From Alicyclobacillus sp. ALC3 (GTDB lineage Bacteria > Bacillota > Bacilli > Alicyclobacillales > Alicyclobacillaceae): a DNA stretch of 64,000 bases. The position numbers and the translations under genes were made by a program. Shown here in pieces: positions 55,173-64,000 of this stretch (its first letter is position 1; each line of letters starts with the position of its first letter). The DNA lies in NCBI RefSeq assembly GCF_028751195.1, contig NZ_CP066784.1, positions 1,736,001 through 1,800,000 of the forward strand. Reading direction: 5' to 3'. A model generated the notes under the pieces. It did not search any database. It had not been told where the DNA came from and saw only the letters and a list, made by a program, of their open reading frames with translations.

Positions 55173-57499
55173 ACGCGGTCTCCCGAGTAGAGACCTCCGT
55201 CCTGTGCGGCCAAGGGCCGTGTGGCTCCTGCACCGCTGACGACTGCGACCAGCAATTGTCTGGTCAACTGCTTAGGGTCGTCAGTCCCCGCCTGTGGTCC
55301 AACGCAAGACGGACAACCGGCGGTGCAGGGGCAGTCCTGCACCATCTCCAGGGCCGTCCCTGCAACACACTGTGCGTCCTTGTACACGCGTTCACTGAGG
55401 CCAATGCCGCCTGGATACGCGTCGTACAAATAGACCGTCGGCCGACCCGTCAATTCATCACGCACGTGCACAGCGACATGCAAGTCTGTCGTCGAACACA
55501 TGCAGTGCAAGGAGGCGGCGTGCCGAAGCACATGTGCAAAACCCGACAGAGCGGTTTCCCAAGCAGCGCGATCAAACGGGAGGTCAGCCTCACCAAAGGA
55601 ACACCAGTATCCCGTGGTGTGTAGTTCCGCCTCAGGCAAGTGGATTTTGCCCCACCCCAAGTTCTCGTGCGTGTCAAACTTCAACTTTTTGAACAGAGTG
55701 GGCGTGGCATTCACCATCACTTCGCCTGTCTGATGCAAAGCCGGAGACGGCGAAAGTTGACGCTCGTCCAGTACGTCAAGGACCTGAAGTCGGACAGAGA
55801 GTTCAGCGTCGGTGTAATAGTCCGCTTCGACCGGGCGCACAAACGCCTTGCCGTTCTCGAGATCAAGCCTTTCAACCTGGAACGATCGCGATTGATGGAG
55901 ATAAATCGCCTCTTCATGCAGCGTGGTCAGTGCACTAAACCGGTCTGTCTCACCAATCACAAGCGGCTTCGGGCCGCTGATGTCGACTATCACCACGTTG
56001 TCTTGCGCCGCACTGCGTAGAGATATGGCGTGGCTAGGGAGCGAGTCCGACATCCAGAAGTAGCGGCCATCCGCTCCTTGGTGCAGGACACGTTGTTCAG
56101 CAAGGTAGTCAAGGAGCTCTTCTGTTGTCTCCACTCCAAACGACTCTGTCTTCGCAAATGGCAGTTCGTAGGCGGCACACTTCAAGTGGTCCATCAAAAT
56201 CAGCAGGTTTTCCGGGTAGAGGCGTGCAGCCTCTGGAGACGCCTCGAGCAGTGCATCTGGGTGGTTGACCACGTACTGGTCGAGTGCGGATGCGTTTGCA
56301 ATGTAGATGCCTGCCGATAAGCCATTTCTTCGCCCCGCCCGGCCGCTCTGCTGTCGGACAGATGCGATAGTCCCTGGGTAGCCGACACTGATAGCGACCT
56401 CCAGCGAACCGATGTCTACGCCGAGTTCAAGCGCGTTTGTGCTGACGACACCGCGAATGTCACCACTGCGTAGTCCACGTTCGATGCCTCGCCGCTCACT
56501 TGGCAGGTAGCCGCCACGGTAGCCAAACACCTTGTGCTGCATCCTTGCCGATACGTCTCGCTTCCAGTACGACGCGAGCACCTCCACCTGCGTCCGCGCT
56601 TTGACAAACGCGATTGTGGAAATATCCTCTTTGAGCAGGCGCGCCCCGATACGCCTAGCCTCCTGTAGCGACGACCGACGCAGTCCGAGTTGAGGAGTTA
56701 TGATGGGTGGGTTATAGAGCAGCGTGTGGCGCTCTCCAGTTGGCGCGCCTGACTCTGTGATGACATGAACTGGGTGACCGGTTAGTTCCCGCCCAAGGTC
56801 TGCCGGATTCGCCACTGTCGCCGAACTCAGGATGAACTGCGGGTGACTTCCGTAGAAGGCGGCAACGCGTTGGAGACGGCGCAAGACGTTGGCAACGTGG
56901 CTGCCGAACACACCTCTGTAGATATGGGCTTCGTCGACGACGATGTAGCGTAGATTTTCAAACAGTCTCAGCCACTTTGTGTGATGTGGCAAAATAGCCG
57001 CATGCAGCATGTCTGGGTTGGTGACGACAATGTGTCCGGCTTCCCGGACCTTCTGCCGCGCGTGCATCGGCGTGTCACCGTCATAGGTAAACGACTGCAC
57101 GCCCGTTTCAAGGTGTCCAATCAGTTCGTGCAACTCGGCCACTTGGTCTTGAGAGAGTGCTTTCGTAGGAAACAAGTAGAGGGCTCGCGCCGAAGAATTC
57201 TTGCAAATCGCATCGAGGACGGGCAAGTTGTAACAGAGAGTTTTCCCACTTGCTGTCGGAGTCACTACCATCAGGTGTCGTCCGGCGCGCGCAACTTCAG
57301 CTGCCTCTGCCTGATGGCTGTACAACTGGTTAATTCCTCGCCCTTTCAACCCACTCAGCAAGTCTTTGTGAATCCACTCCGGCACCGAGCGTAAGCGCGG
57401 CAGACGCGCAGGTTGTACGCGCCAAGCCGTCACTTGACTAGCAAACTCAGGCGTACTCTGCCATTCATCGAGTAACGCGGATAACTGCACTGCGCTCAC
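55169..57499 (-). CDS. mrfA: DEAD/DEAH-box helicase MrfA (YprA)
   Basis: 776 residues. Walker A TPTASGKT at 80-87, DEAH at 189-192, motif III SSATVANP, motif VI QQSGRAGRR. The C-terminal MrfA zinc-binding part has CPCTAGCPSCVGPQ near residue 730. A 3'-5' helicase working with MrfB in mitomycin repair. GTG-type start region with GGAAGG upstream; the exact start within the first four codons is uncertain. Confidence 0.93.
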   Translation of the reverse strand: MSAVQLSALLDEWQSTPEFASQVTAWRVQPARLPRLRSVPEWIHKDLLSGLKGRGINQLYSHQAEAAEVARAGRHLMVVTPTASGKTLCYNLPVLDAICKNSSARALYLFPTKALSQDQVAELHELIGHLETGVQSFTYDGDTPMHARQKVREAGHIVVTNPDMLHAAILPHHTKWLRLFENLRYIVVDEAHIYRGVFGSHVANVLRRLQRVAAFYGSHPQFILSSATVANPADLGRELTGHPVHVITESGAPTGERHTLLYNPPIITPQLGLRRSSLQEARRIGARLLKEDISTIAFVKARTQVEVLASYWKRDVSARMQHKVFGYRGGYLPSERRGIERGLRSGDIRGVVSTNALELGVDIGSLEVAISVGYPGTIASVRQQSGRAGRRNGLSAGIYIANASALDQYVVNHPDALLEASPEAARLYPENLLILMDHLKCAAYELPFAKTESFGVETTEELLDYLAEQRVLHQGADGRYFWMSDSLPSHAISLRSAAQDNVVIVDISGPKPLVIGETDRFSALTTLHEEAIYLHQSRSFQVERLDLENGKAFVRPVEADYYTDAELSVRLQVLDVLDERQLSPSPALHQTGEVMVNATPTLFKKLKFDTHENLGWGKIHLPEAELHTTGYWCSFGEADLPFDRAAWETALSGFAHVLRHAASLHCMCSTTDLHVAVHVRDELTGRPTVYLYDAYPGGIGLSERVYKDAQCVAGTALEMVQDCPCTAGCPSCVGPQAGTDDPKQLTRQLLVAVVSGAGATRPLAAQDGGLYSGDRV

Positions 57500-57723
57500 C
57501 TTCCTCGTACAGACAAATTCGACGTTTAAGAGCGAACTCCTGTTCGGGTAAAACTGACAGAGACCGCAAAAGCTGATCTTGCTATCTACGAAATTTCAAC
57601 GATTCTGGTCACGTTCTCGCCCATGCAACATAGCATGGTATAGAGCCCCACAGCACGGGATTGTATGAATCTCGTACAGCTTGGAAATAAAGTATAGTAC
57701 CGACACAGAGGAGGCGTCACGTC

Positions 57724-58299
57724 GTGCAAAGCGTAGAAAAATGGGCGACACGCTCCGACGCTTGGACTCCACAGGATGATGAACGACTGTCCGCGCTGGT
57801 GCTAGAACACATTCGCACTGGCAGCACACAGTTGCGCGCATTCGAAGAAGCCGCTGCTGAATTGGGAAGAACTGCAGCAGCCTGTGGATACCGTTGGAAC
57901 GGTGTCGTGCGCAAGGACTACAAACAAGAGATCGAAGAGGCAAAGAGGGCTCGCAAAATGCAGCACAAAGCTCGTACCACAGTGAGCAGTCCGGCCATTA
58001 CGGCTGAACCGGCCACAATGACTTCGTCCGACTCGATGCGGGAAGTTGTCACGTTTCTCCAGACTTACGACCAGCAGTATCAAAAACTGCGGTCGCAACT
58101 CGAAGCGCTCGAATCGGAGCGCCGCAGTCTGACAGAGCAAGTCCGCACCCTCGAGGCCAAGCTGACTCGCGCTCCCATCGTGGACGACGGGCCGCTGACC
58201 CCGGAACAGTTGGAGCAGGACTCAAAGGCACTGTTTGCCATCATGGAACGTGCACGTAAATTGCTCGAGGACGACGGCCGGACACACGCGAACGATTAA
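57724..58299 (+). CDS. rsfA: RsfA-family prespore transcriptional regulator
   Basis: 191 residues, GTG at 57724 (AGAGGAGG). N-terminal Myb-like DNA-binding domain (about 8-60: DAWTPQDDERLSALVLEHI, AAACGYRWNG), linker, then a coiled coil (about 105-150). RsfA modulates sigma-F-dependent genes in the forespore. Confidence 0.9.
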   Translation: MQSVEKWATRSDAWTPQDDERLSALVLEHIRTGSTQLRAFEEAAAELGRTAAACGYRWNGVVRKDYKQEIEEAKRARKMQHKARTTVSSPAITAEPATMTSSDSMREVVTFLQTYDQQYQKLRSQLEALESERRSLTEQVRTLEAKLTRAPIVDDGPLTPEQLEQDSKALFAIMERARKLLEDDGRTHAND

Positions 58300-58310
58300 G
58301 CTCGCGCTCT

Positions 58311-58802
58311 CTATCGCGCCGCTGCCGCAGCAAAGCGCGCTGCCGCAGCGGCCGAAAACGGGCCCTGACGCGCATTTGCCAGGGTCACGAGTGTGTCCCT
58401 CGCGGCAAGCGCCGCTGCGACAAGCGAAGAGGGGTAGTTGACGCGCCGCTGTGCAAACTCATCCTCATCCACAACCCGTACGCCACCTACATCCACGCGA
58501 ACATCTATATCGAGGTCGCAAAACTGAACGCTGTGAGTCAAACCGTCGTACTGCGGCGGTGTAATCACGTTACAGTAGTACTCTGCCCCACTGTCCTTTT
58601 GCAACAGGAAAACTTGGTAGAAAGCCTCTGGCCAGAACCAAGCTACTACGGGATAAGGGCTGGACCACACGCGACCGTCAGCTTCGAGCACGGAATCACC
58701 CGCTTCGATTAGAAAACTCCAGGCGTCCAGGTACGGCTCAGCTCGTTGCCAGACCCGGTGCGCCGTCCCGTTCCAGTGCGTGCTCACAAGCGACACGGTC
58801 AT
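58311..58802 (-). CDS. DUF402 domain protein
   Basis: 163 residues. The DUF402 barrel carries VVAWFWPEAFYQVFLLQ, YYCNVITPP, DLDIDVRV and the metal-binding acids EDEFAQRR. Family members include nucleoside di/triphosphate phosphatases and FomD-like hydrolases. The C-terminal Ala-rich end (FSAAAAARFAAAAAR) is repetitive. Overlaps the ytvI-like gene start (ATGA). Confidence 0.85.
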   Translation of the reverse strand: MTVSLVSTHWNGTAHRVWQRAEPYLDAWSFLIEAGDSVLEADGRVWSSPYPVVAWFWPEAFYQVFLLQKDSGAEYYCNVITPPQYDGLTHSVQFCDLDIDVRVDVGGVRVVDEDEFAQRRVNYPSSLVAAALAARDTLVTLANARQGPFSAAAAARFAAAAAR

Positions 58803-59929
58803 GTACGCTCACCCTCTGGCCGGACATTTTCTCCCGCTTCTGCTTCTTCAGGAAAGAACCCGCGGAAGATCCGTGCGCGCAGCAGGGATTTGAGACCGAT
58901 CAAAATGATTGGACCAAGAAACAGACCGAAAATGCCGAGCGCCTTCAGGCCTACGTACAGAGCGAACAGCGTTGACAACGTGTCAAGTCCGACGTTCTGC
59001 GCTACAAGTCGCGGCTCAATAATCTGCCGGATGATGGAGATAACCAGTTGCAAGATGAGCACCCGCACCCCCATGCTCGTGTCTCCGAATGCAAACGCCC
59101 CAATCGCCCAGGGAACCGTCAGAATCGCAGACCCAAGAATCGGCACGAGTCCCGTTAAGCCAAACAACAGCCCAAGAATCACAGCATACGGAATATTTAA
59201 TACCCACATACCGACAATCCCCAAGGCTGCAGACAAGGTCATGAGCAACACTTGCGCACGGATTGTGCCAATAAACGCGCGAATCATATCATGGAAGACG
59301 TCGTGAAGTTTCCCTGACCAACCCGGCGGCAGTGTGTGGAGAAAGCTGCGGTACATGCGCTCGCGGTTGAGAAGCATAAAGAAAGAAGCGACGAACGAGA
59401 TCACGGCAATAAAAATCAGGTCTGGCAAGCGCGTAACTGAGTTCAGCAGGTGTACAGCCAAGTGCCGAAACGTCGTCTCCACGTTCACGGCTGCATTTAG
59501 CGCTGTACTCTCCACCCCCCGCGCGACGTTGGGTGGCAATGCGTGAAAGAAAGTCTGTCCGGCCACGATTTCTTTTTGGACGAATTTTTGCATGTTGGCC
59601 ACGTAGTGTGGCGCCCGCAACAGCAAGTCGGTCGCTTCGCGCGACAGCGCGACAAACACAAAACCAGAGAGTGCAAGGAACAAAATCACAACGCCAACGA
59701 GAACGATCAGCACCGCAGCCATACGCGGTACCCGCAACCGTTCGAGTCCCGCGGCAAACGGCGTTAACAGAATGGCCAGGAGCCAGCCGATGACAAACGG
59801 GAATATGTACCTAAAAGTCAGTGAAAAGACAATCACGACAATGGTCAAAAAAACGACCAGCGCCGCGACCTCAATCAATTGCCACATATACTGACGGACA
59901 CGACGCCGTTCTGTATTCGTTTGATTCAA
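58799..59929 (-). CDS. ytvI: YtvI-like AI-2E family transporter
   Basis: 376 residues, eight hydrophobic helices with a long central soluble loop (about 90-195), and GLLFGLTGLVPILGSAILTVPW near the C-terminus, typical of the AI-2E exporter (PerM) family. The sporulation integral membrane protein YtvI belongs to this family; this one is assigned by neighbours and size. Substrate unknown. Confidence 0.85.
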   Translation of the reverse strand: MNQTNTERRRVRQYMWQLIEVAALVVFLTIVVIVFSLTFRYIFPFVIGWLLAILLTPFAAGLERLRVPRMAAVLIVLVGVVILFLALSGFVFVALSREATDLLLRAPHYVANMQKFVQKEIVAGQTFFHALPPNVARGVESTALNAAVNVETTFRHLAVHLLNSVTRLPDLIFIAVISFVASFFMLLNRERMYRSFLHTLPPGWSGKLHDVFHDMIRAFIGTIRAQVLLMTLSAALGIVGMWVLNIPYAVILGLLFGLTGLVPILGSAILTVPWAIGAFAFGDTSMGVRVLILQLVISIIRQIIEPRLVAQNVGLDTLSTLFALYVGLKALGIFGLFLGPIILIGLKSLLRARIFRGFFPEEAEAGENVRPEGERT

Positions 59930-59977
59930 AGACGGTCCACCCCCGCTCCGATTACCGGGATCGCGCGAGTTTCGCGC

Positions 59978-60151
59978 CTACAACAAGCGTCGGCGCATCG
60001 TAAACCCGCCCACTAAGCCGATGACGGCAACGATGAATGCCACTACTGAGGGAAAAATCATGTCCAACGCGGCAAGCATGCTCCCCACCCCCATGCTAGC
60101 GATGGTGCAAAGCGCGACTAAAAAGAAAGCAAATTTCGCTTTTCGACTCAT
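59978..60151 (-). CDS. DUF5325-like small membrane protein
   Basis: 57 residues from ATG 60151 (GGGAGGG upstream). Two hydrophobic helices (FAFFLVALCTIASMGVGSML and FPSVVAFIVAVIGLVGGFTM) and the basic end RRRLL. Resembles YlaF-type small proteins. Function unknown. Confidence 0.65.
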   Translation of the reverse strand: MSRKAKFAFFLVALCTIASMGVGSMLAALDMIFPSVVAFIVAVIGLVGGFTMRRRLL

Positions 60152-60221
60152 CTCCGGCCATCCCTCCCGGGCCTGATCATACCACAACTTGGGCTGCTAA
60201 CTGCAGCAGTAGCCGGCAAGC

Positions 60222-60264
60222 AAAGCAAAAGCGCGGAGTCCGGATTTCATCCGACATCCACGCT
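60222..60264 (-). terminator. Terminator after the RCK-like gene
   Basis: On the minus strand AGCGTGGATGTCGGAT pairs with ATCCGGACTCCGCGCT (two mismatches, two G-T pairs) over a GAA loop, followed by TTTTGCTTTG. Confidence 0.8.
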
Positions 60265-60298
60265 TCCCCGGAACAAAAGATGCCCATCAAACTCACGA

Positions 60299-60721
60299 CT
60301 ATGCAGTCTGCAGGCTTGGCAGAACGCGTAGAACCTGCGGCCACGCTTCTTCCGCAGACGCCGCTACAATCACGCGGTGGGCACCCAAGCGCCGATACAG
60401 TGCGGCTCGGGTTGAGTCTGAGGTGACCAGCACGATGCGGTAAACGCCAGCCTCCCGCAGCGACTGAGTAATCAACGCAGTGTGAACGTAGTCTGTGTCC
60501 TCGTGAACGACGGCGGCATCAAACCTGCCTGCTGCAACTGCCCGGCTAACAGCCTTGCGGCGACCTAGCGTCTGAAGCAAATTATCCCCGTACCACTGAC
60601 TCAGCCTTTTATGGTATGTCTCGACACAATCAAGCGCCGTGATGGCCATGCCTGACTGTCTCGCTCGGCGATAATAAGTAGTTCCTTCCCGACTGAACGA
60701 TACAAGCAACAAATTGAGCAT
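60299..60721 (-). CDS. Rossmann-like (RCK/TrkA-N-like) protein
   Basis: 140 residues. The C-terminal half (FDAAVVHEDTDYVHTALI, YRIVLVTSDSTRAALYRRLG, HRVIVAAS) follows the beta-alpha-beta pattern of a TrkA-N/RCK domain. The N-terminal half lacks the usual GxGxxG nucleotide loop, so ligand binding is uncertain. Possible K+ uptake regulator relative; stand-alone gene with its own terminator. Confidence 0.65.
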   Translation of the reverse strand: MLNLLLVSFSREGTTYYRRARQSGMAITALDCVETYHKRLSQWYGDNLLQTLGRRKAVSRAVAAGRFDAAVVHEDTDYVHTALITQSLREAGVYRIVLVTSDSTRAALYRRLGAHRVIVAASAEEAWPQVLRVLPSLQTA

Positions 60722-60865
60722 GCCGTTCTGTCACTCCTTACGACTGAGATGACAGCGCTTACATTAATCATTATACACGTGCCCAAGCATTTTGGAAAGC
60801 TGTCCAAACGTCACGATTGCGCCCAATCTTCGGCAACGATTGTGTCTCGCGGTGACGCTTGGGCT

Positions 60866-61609
60866 TCAAGACAAACCGGGACTTTTCCGTTGCGTGTCCG
60901 CATCCGTGTGGGCCTGTGTTCCGGCACCACGCTCTTTGTCGAACTGGCGCAATAAATGCGTGCCGTAGGCGTACACAGCGTCTCGCGCTTCGGCCGGGTC
61001 GCCTGCTGCAACTGCGTCAAAGACCGCTCGAATTGTAGACAGTCCAGTGATGCGTCGCTCGCGCGCAAACCGAAGCGTGCTACGCATCGCCTCCTGCAGG
61101 ACGCGCAATGTGTTTGTGAGCACCTGGTTGTTATAGGTCTCCGCGAGGCACAGAAAGAAGGCCACTTCCGCGGCGACTGAATCTTCGCCTGTCCGTCCCG
61201 CGCATTCGAGTTGAAACAGGGCATTGCGCACCGGTCCAAGGTCGAGATCCGAAGTATGCTCTGCCGCCAGACTGGCGGCACCCGCCAAGAGTGCTGTCAT
61301 GAGCTCGAGCAACTGGCGAATCTGCCCATTGCCTAGGAGTACTGCAGCTTCAAGCGGCTCCATCCACACCTCGAGACTCGCTGTTCGAATGTACGTCCCG
61401 TCCCCGTGGCGGAACTCGACAAGTCCCTGTCCACGCAAGGCGCTGAGCGCTTCGCGCACAGTTGCTCGGCTGCATGAGAATGTAGCTGCCAACTCAGCGA
61501 GTGTTGGCAGCTTATCCCCAGGCGCGAAACTCCCCTCTTCTACCATGGCGCGAATCGCGTGTGCAATTTGCACGTACAGCTTGTCATGTGGCAAATCCGA
61601 CAAGGCCAT
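60866..61609 (-). CDS. GntR-family (FadR subfamily) transcriptional regulator
   Basis: 247 residues, ATG at 61609 (GAGGTGA). N-terminal winged HTH (about 10-75: KLPTLAELAATFSCSRATVREALSALRGQGLV) and an all-helical FCD effector domain. Ligand unknown. Same strand, downstream of leuS. Confidence 0.9.
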   Translation of the reverse strand: MALSDLPHDKLYVQIAHAIRAMVEEGSFAPGDKLPTLAELAATFSCSRATVREALSALRGQGLVEFRHGDGTYIRTASLEVWMEPLEAAVLLGNGQIRQLLELMTALLAGAASLAAEHTSDLDLGPVRNALFQLECAGRTGEDSVAAEVAFFLCLAETYNNQVLTNTLRVLQEAMRSTLRFARERRITGLSTIRAVFDAVAAGDPAEARDAVYAYGTHLLRQFDKERGAGTQAHTDADTQRKSPGLS

Positions 61610-61669
61610 TGCCTTCACCTCATCCGCATGCCTGTCATTGCCGCCGCAGTGACTGCAGCGGCCGTGGAA

Positions 61670-64000
61670 CTATTTCACCACCAGGTTGACCAACCGCCCT
61701 GGCACGTAGATCTCTTTGACGACCTGCTTGTCGGCCAGCCAACCTGCGATCTCGCTGTCTGCCTTGGCCGATGCGATTGCAGTGTCCGCTGCGGCGTCTG
61801 CCGCGACTGTGATGTGCGCGCGCACACGGCCATTGACCTGGACCGCGATGTCGACCTCGTCGTCCACCAGCCACTTCCCGTCGTACGTCGGCCAAGTCGC
61901 CGTGAACACGGACTCCGTGTACCCGAGCAGGGACCACAACTCCTCGCCAAGGTGAGGAGCAAACGGAGCAATTGTCACTGCCAAGGTTTCGATAGTCTCG
62001 CGGTCAATGCCTGCCTCCGACTCTGCGGAGAGCGCGTTGATGTACTCCATAAATGCGCTAACGGCAGTGTTCAGGCGGAAGCTCTCCATCCGCTCCGACA
62101 GCGTCGCAATAAACCGATGGCGCAACTTTTCAAGCGCTGGACGCGTCGGCGCAGGCTGGTCGATGTTCGCTGCCGCGGTTCGGTACAACCTGTGCAGGAA
62201 GCGGCTGACCCCTTCGAGCCCGTTCGTGTTCCACTCCGCGTCGTCTTCCGGTGGGCCGACGAACAACTCGTACATGCGCAGCGCGTCGACGCCGTGCAGT
62301 GTAGTCATGTCGTCCGGGTTCACAACGTTGCCCTTCGACTTGCTCATCTTCGCGCCGTTCAGTGTCACCATACCCTGGTTGAACAACTGTTTGAACGGTT
62401 CGACGAAGTCGATAAGGCCGATGTCGTAGATGACCTTGGTGAAGAAGCGCGCGTAGAGCAAGTGCAGCACCGCATGCTCGACGCCGCCAATGTACATGTC
62501 AACCGGCAGCCACTCGTTCGCCTTCTCGCGCGAGAACGGGGCTTCGTCGTTCTTCGGATCCGGATAACGCAAGAAGTACCAGCTCGACCCCGCCCACTGC
62601 GGCATCGTGTCCGTCTCACGGCGCGCCGGGCCGCCGCACTCCGGGCAGGTGGTGTGCACGAACGACTCGATCGCGGCGAGCGGCGACTCACCTGTGCCAG
62701 TCGGCTCGTAGCGCTCGACTTCCGGCAACAGCACCGGCAACTGGTCCTCCGGCACCGGCACCGCGCCGCAGGTCGGACAGTGGATAATCGGAATCGGCTC
62801 ACCCCAGTAGCGCTGACGCGCGAACACCCAATCGCGCATGCGGTAGCTGACGGTCGCTTCGCCGCGGTCGAGTTTCTCGAGCTTCACCACGATGGCGCGT
62901 TTGCCGGCTTCCACGTCGAGGCCGTTCAGGTCTTCCGAGTTAATCAGCGTGCCAGGCCCAGTGTAGAGCGTCCGCTCGTGGTCCGGCGCTTGTCCATCCG
63001 GCGCAACCACCTGCACGATTGGCAGGTTGAAAGCCTCGGCGAACTCGAAGTCGCGCTCGTCGTGTGCGGGCACGGCCATGATAGCGCCTGTACCATAGTC
63101 CATCAGCACATAGTCCGCGATCCAAATCGGCATCTTCGCGCCAGTCAGCGGATGCACTGCGTATGCACCTGTAAACTCGCCGGTTTTCGTCTTGTCGACA
63201 ATCTGCCTGGCGATCGCGGACTTCTTCAGCGCCTCGCTCACGTACAGGTCGACTGCCGCGCGCTTGTCAGCGGTCGTGATGGCCTCAACGAGCGGGTGCT
63301 CCGGCGCAAGCACCATGTAGGTCGCGCCGTACAGCGTGTCCGGCCGCGTCGAGAACACTTCAATCTGTGCATCCGGCTTCCCATCGATGTCAAAGACGAT
63401 GCGGGCGCCTTCGCTACGGCCAATCCAGGCCGTCTGCATCCGCTTCACTTTGTCCGGCCAGTCGAGGTCCTTCAGGTCTTCGAGCAGGCGGTCGGCGTAC
63501 GCCGTGATGCGGAGCATCCACTGGTCCATCTCACGCTTCGTCACTTCCGTACCGCAGCGGTCACACTTGCCGTCCACGACCTCTTCGTTGGCGAGGCCGG
63601 TTTTGCAGCTCGGGCACCAGTTAATCGGCATCTTCTTGCGGTACGCAAGGCCGCGCTTGAACATCTGCACAAAGAAGTACTGCGTCCACTTGTAGTAGGA
63701 TGGGTCACTCGTGTTAATTTCGCGGTCCCAGTCGTACATCGCGCCGATGTCGGCGAGCTGACGCTTGAAGTTGGCGACATTCTGCGCAGTCGAAATGGCC
63801 GGGTGGATCCCGGTCTGGATGGCGTAGTTTTCCGCCGGCAAGCCGAACGCGTCCCAGCCCATCGGGTGTAGGACTTCGTAGCCCTGCAGCGTTTTGTAGC
63901 GACTCCACACATCGGAGATGGTGTACCCCCGCCAGTGACCGACGTGCAACCCGGCACCGGATGGATAGGGGAACATGTCGAGGCAGTAGTACTTCGTGCG
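61670..64000 (-). CDS. leuS: Leucyl-tRNA synthetase (5' end outside window)
   Basis: Partial: the first codons lie beyond 64000; 776 residues are visible, plus the stop. HIGH-type motif GLHVGHW, Zn knuckle CPSC...CDRC, editing domain with [25 protein letters not shown] loop [12 protein letters not shown] and the anticodon-binding and C-terminal domain. It charges tRNA-Leu. A T-box leader, if present, would be outside the window. Confidence 0.97.
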   Translation of the reverse strand, partial: RTKYYCLDMFPYPSGAGLHVGHWRGYTISDVWSRYKTLQGYEVLHPMGWDAFGLPAENYAIQTGIHPAISTAQNVANFKRQLADIGAMYDWDREINTSDPSYYKWTQYFFVQMFKRGLAYRKKMPINWCPSCKTGLANEEVVDGKCDRCGTEVTKREMDQWMLRITAYADRLLEDLKDLDWPDKVKRMQTAWIGRSEGARIVFDIDGKPDAQIEVFSTRPDTLYGATYMVLAPEHPLVEAITTADKRAAVDLYVSEALKKSAIARQIVDKTKTGEFTGAYAVHPLTGAKMPIWIADYVLMDYGTGAIMAVPAHDERDFEFAEAFNLPIVQVVAPDGQAPDHERTLYTGPGTLINSEDLNGLDVEAGKRAIVVKLEKLDRGEATVSYRMRDWVFARQRYWGEPIPIIHCPTCGAVPVPEDQLPVLLPEVERYEPTGTGESPLAAIESFVHTTCPECGGPARRETDTMPQWAGSSWYFLRYPDPKNDEAPFSREKANEWLPVDMYIGGVEHAVLHLLYARFFTKVIYDIGLIDFVEPFKQLFNQGMVTLNGAKMSKSKGNVVNPDDMTTLHGVDALRMYELFVGPPEDDAEWNTNGLEGVSRFLHRLYRTAAANIDQPAPTRPALEKLRHRFIATLSERMESFRLNTAVSAFMEYINALSAESEAGIDRETIETLAVTIAPFAPHLGEELWSLLGYTESVFTATWPTYDGKWLVDDEVDIAVQVNGRVRAHITVAADAAADTAIASAKADSEIAGWLADKQVVKEIYVPGRLVNLVVK

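Overview
This 64 kb window is chromosomal DNA from an endospore-forming, moderately high-GC Firmicute. The gene content fits Alicyclobacillaceae or a close relative: prkA/yhbH/spoVR, a GerA-type germinant receptor, RsfA, a CotS/YutH-like coat kinase, YtvI, YjcZ-type small proteins, DUF896, YgzB and YktB, with very strong AGGAGG ribosome sites. Taxonomy is inferred from gene content only.

Layout. 1-4475: the 5' part of a type I Wadjet (JetABC) anti-plasmid operon on the minus strand, cut by the window edge. 4602-5332: an array of 20 palindromes. 5395-11687: a K+/H+ antiporter, a DoxX protein, and a succinate dehydrogenase/fumarate reductase operon (sdhCAB) that ends in a clear terminator. 11688-13119: a gene-free repeat region with a GGGGAT tract, 12 palindromes at exact 42-bp spacing and two shorter tandem repeats. 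13120-28894: the sporulation operon prkA-yhbH-spoVR, broken twice. 29153-35206: an esterase, then pdhABCD (pyruvate dehydrogenase complex) with its own promoter and terminator. 35541-48636: a secreted or anchored protein, HAD phosphatase, TrmL, an amidase-domain protein, an IclR regulator with an isocitrate/isopropylmalate dehydrogenase-family enzyme, a CotS-like kinase, Ogt, QueG, RNase HI, a GerA/GerB receptor operon with a two-helix small protein and no C subunit, a YpmS-like protein and YgzB. 48633-64000: Nth, a YunD-like 5'-nucleotidase, an acyl-CoA ligase, an HD protein, YktB, the MrfAB DNA-repair pair, RsfA, a DUF402 protein, YtvI, a small membrane protein, a RCK-like protein, a GntR regulator and most of LeuS.

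The main result is in 13-29 kb. Two adjacent genes of one sporulation operon are each split by a separate DNA element carrying its own large serine recombinase. spoVR is divided into a 59-codon head (20756-20580) and a 426-codon tail (14400-13120) by a 6179-bp element. yhbH is divided into a 219-codon head (26885-26229) and a 166-codon tail (21253-20753) by a 4975-bp element, inside the DxSGSM motif of its VWA domain. In both cases head and tail meet at a tiny shared core, stay in frame, and would yield full-length proteins (485 and 385 residues) after precise excision. The joined element ends form imperfect dyads centred on candidate crossover dinucleotides (AA and TC). The untouched yhbH/spoVR junction still has its 4-bp ATGA overlap. 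This is the arrangement expected of sporulation-regulated gene-intervening elements (like skin in sigK or gin in gerE), here doubled in one operon. Excision itself is inferred, not shown.

A second theme is an unusual density of short, highly ordered repeats. The two large palindrome arrays use different palindromes but share a 42-bp unit (the first alternates 42 and 29 bp).
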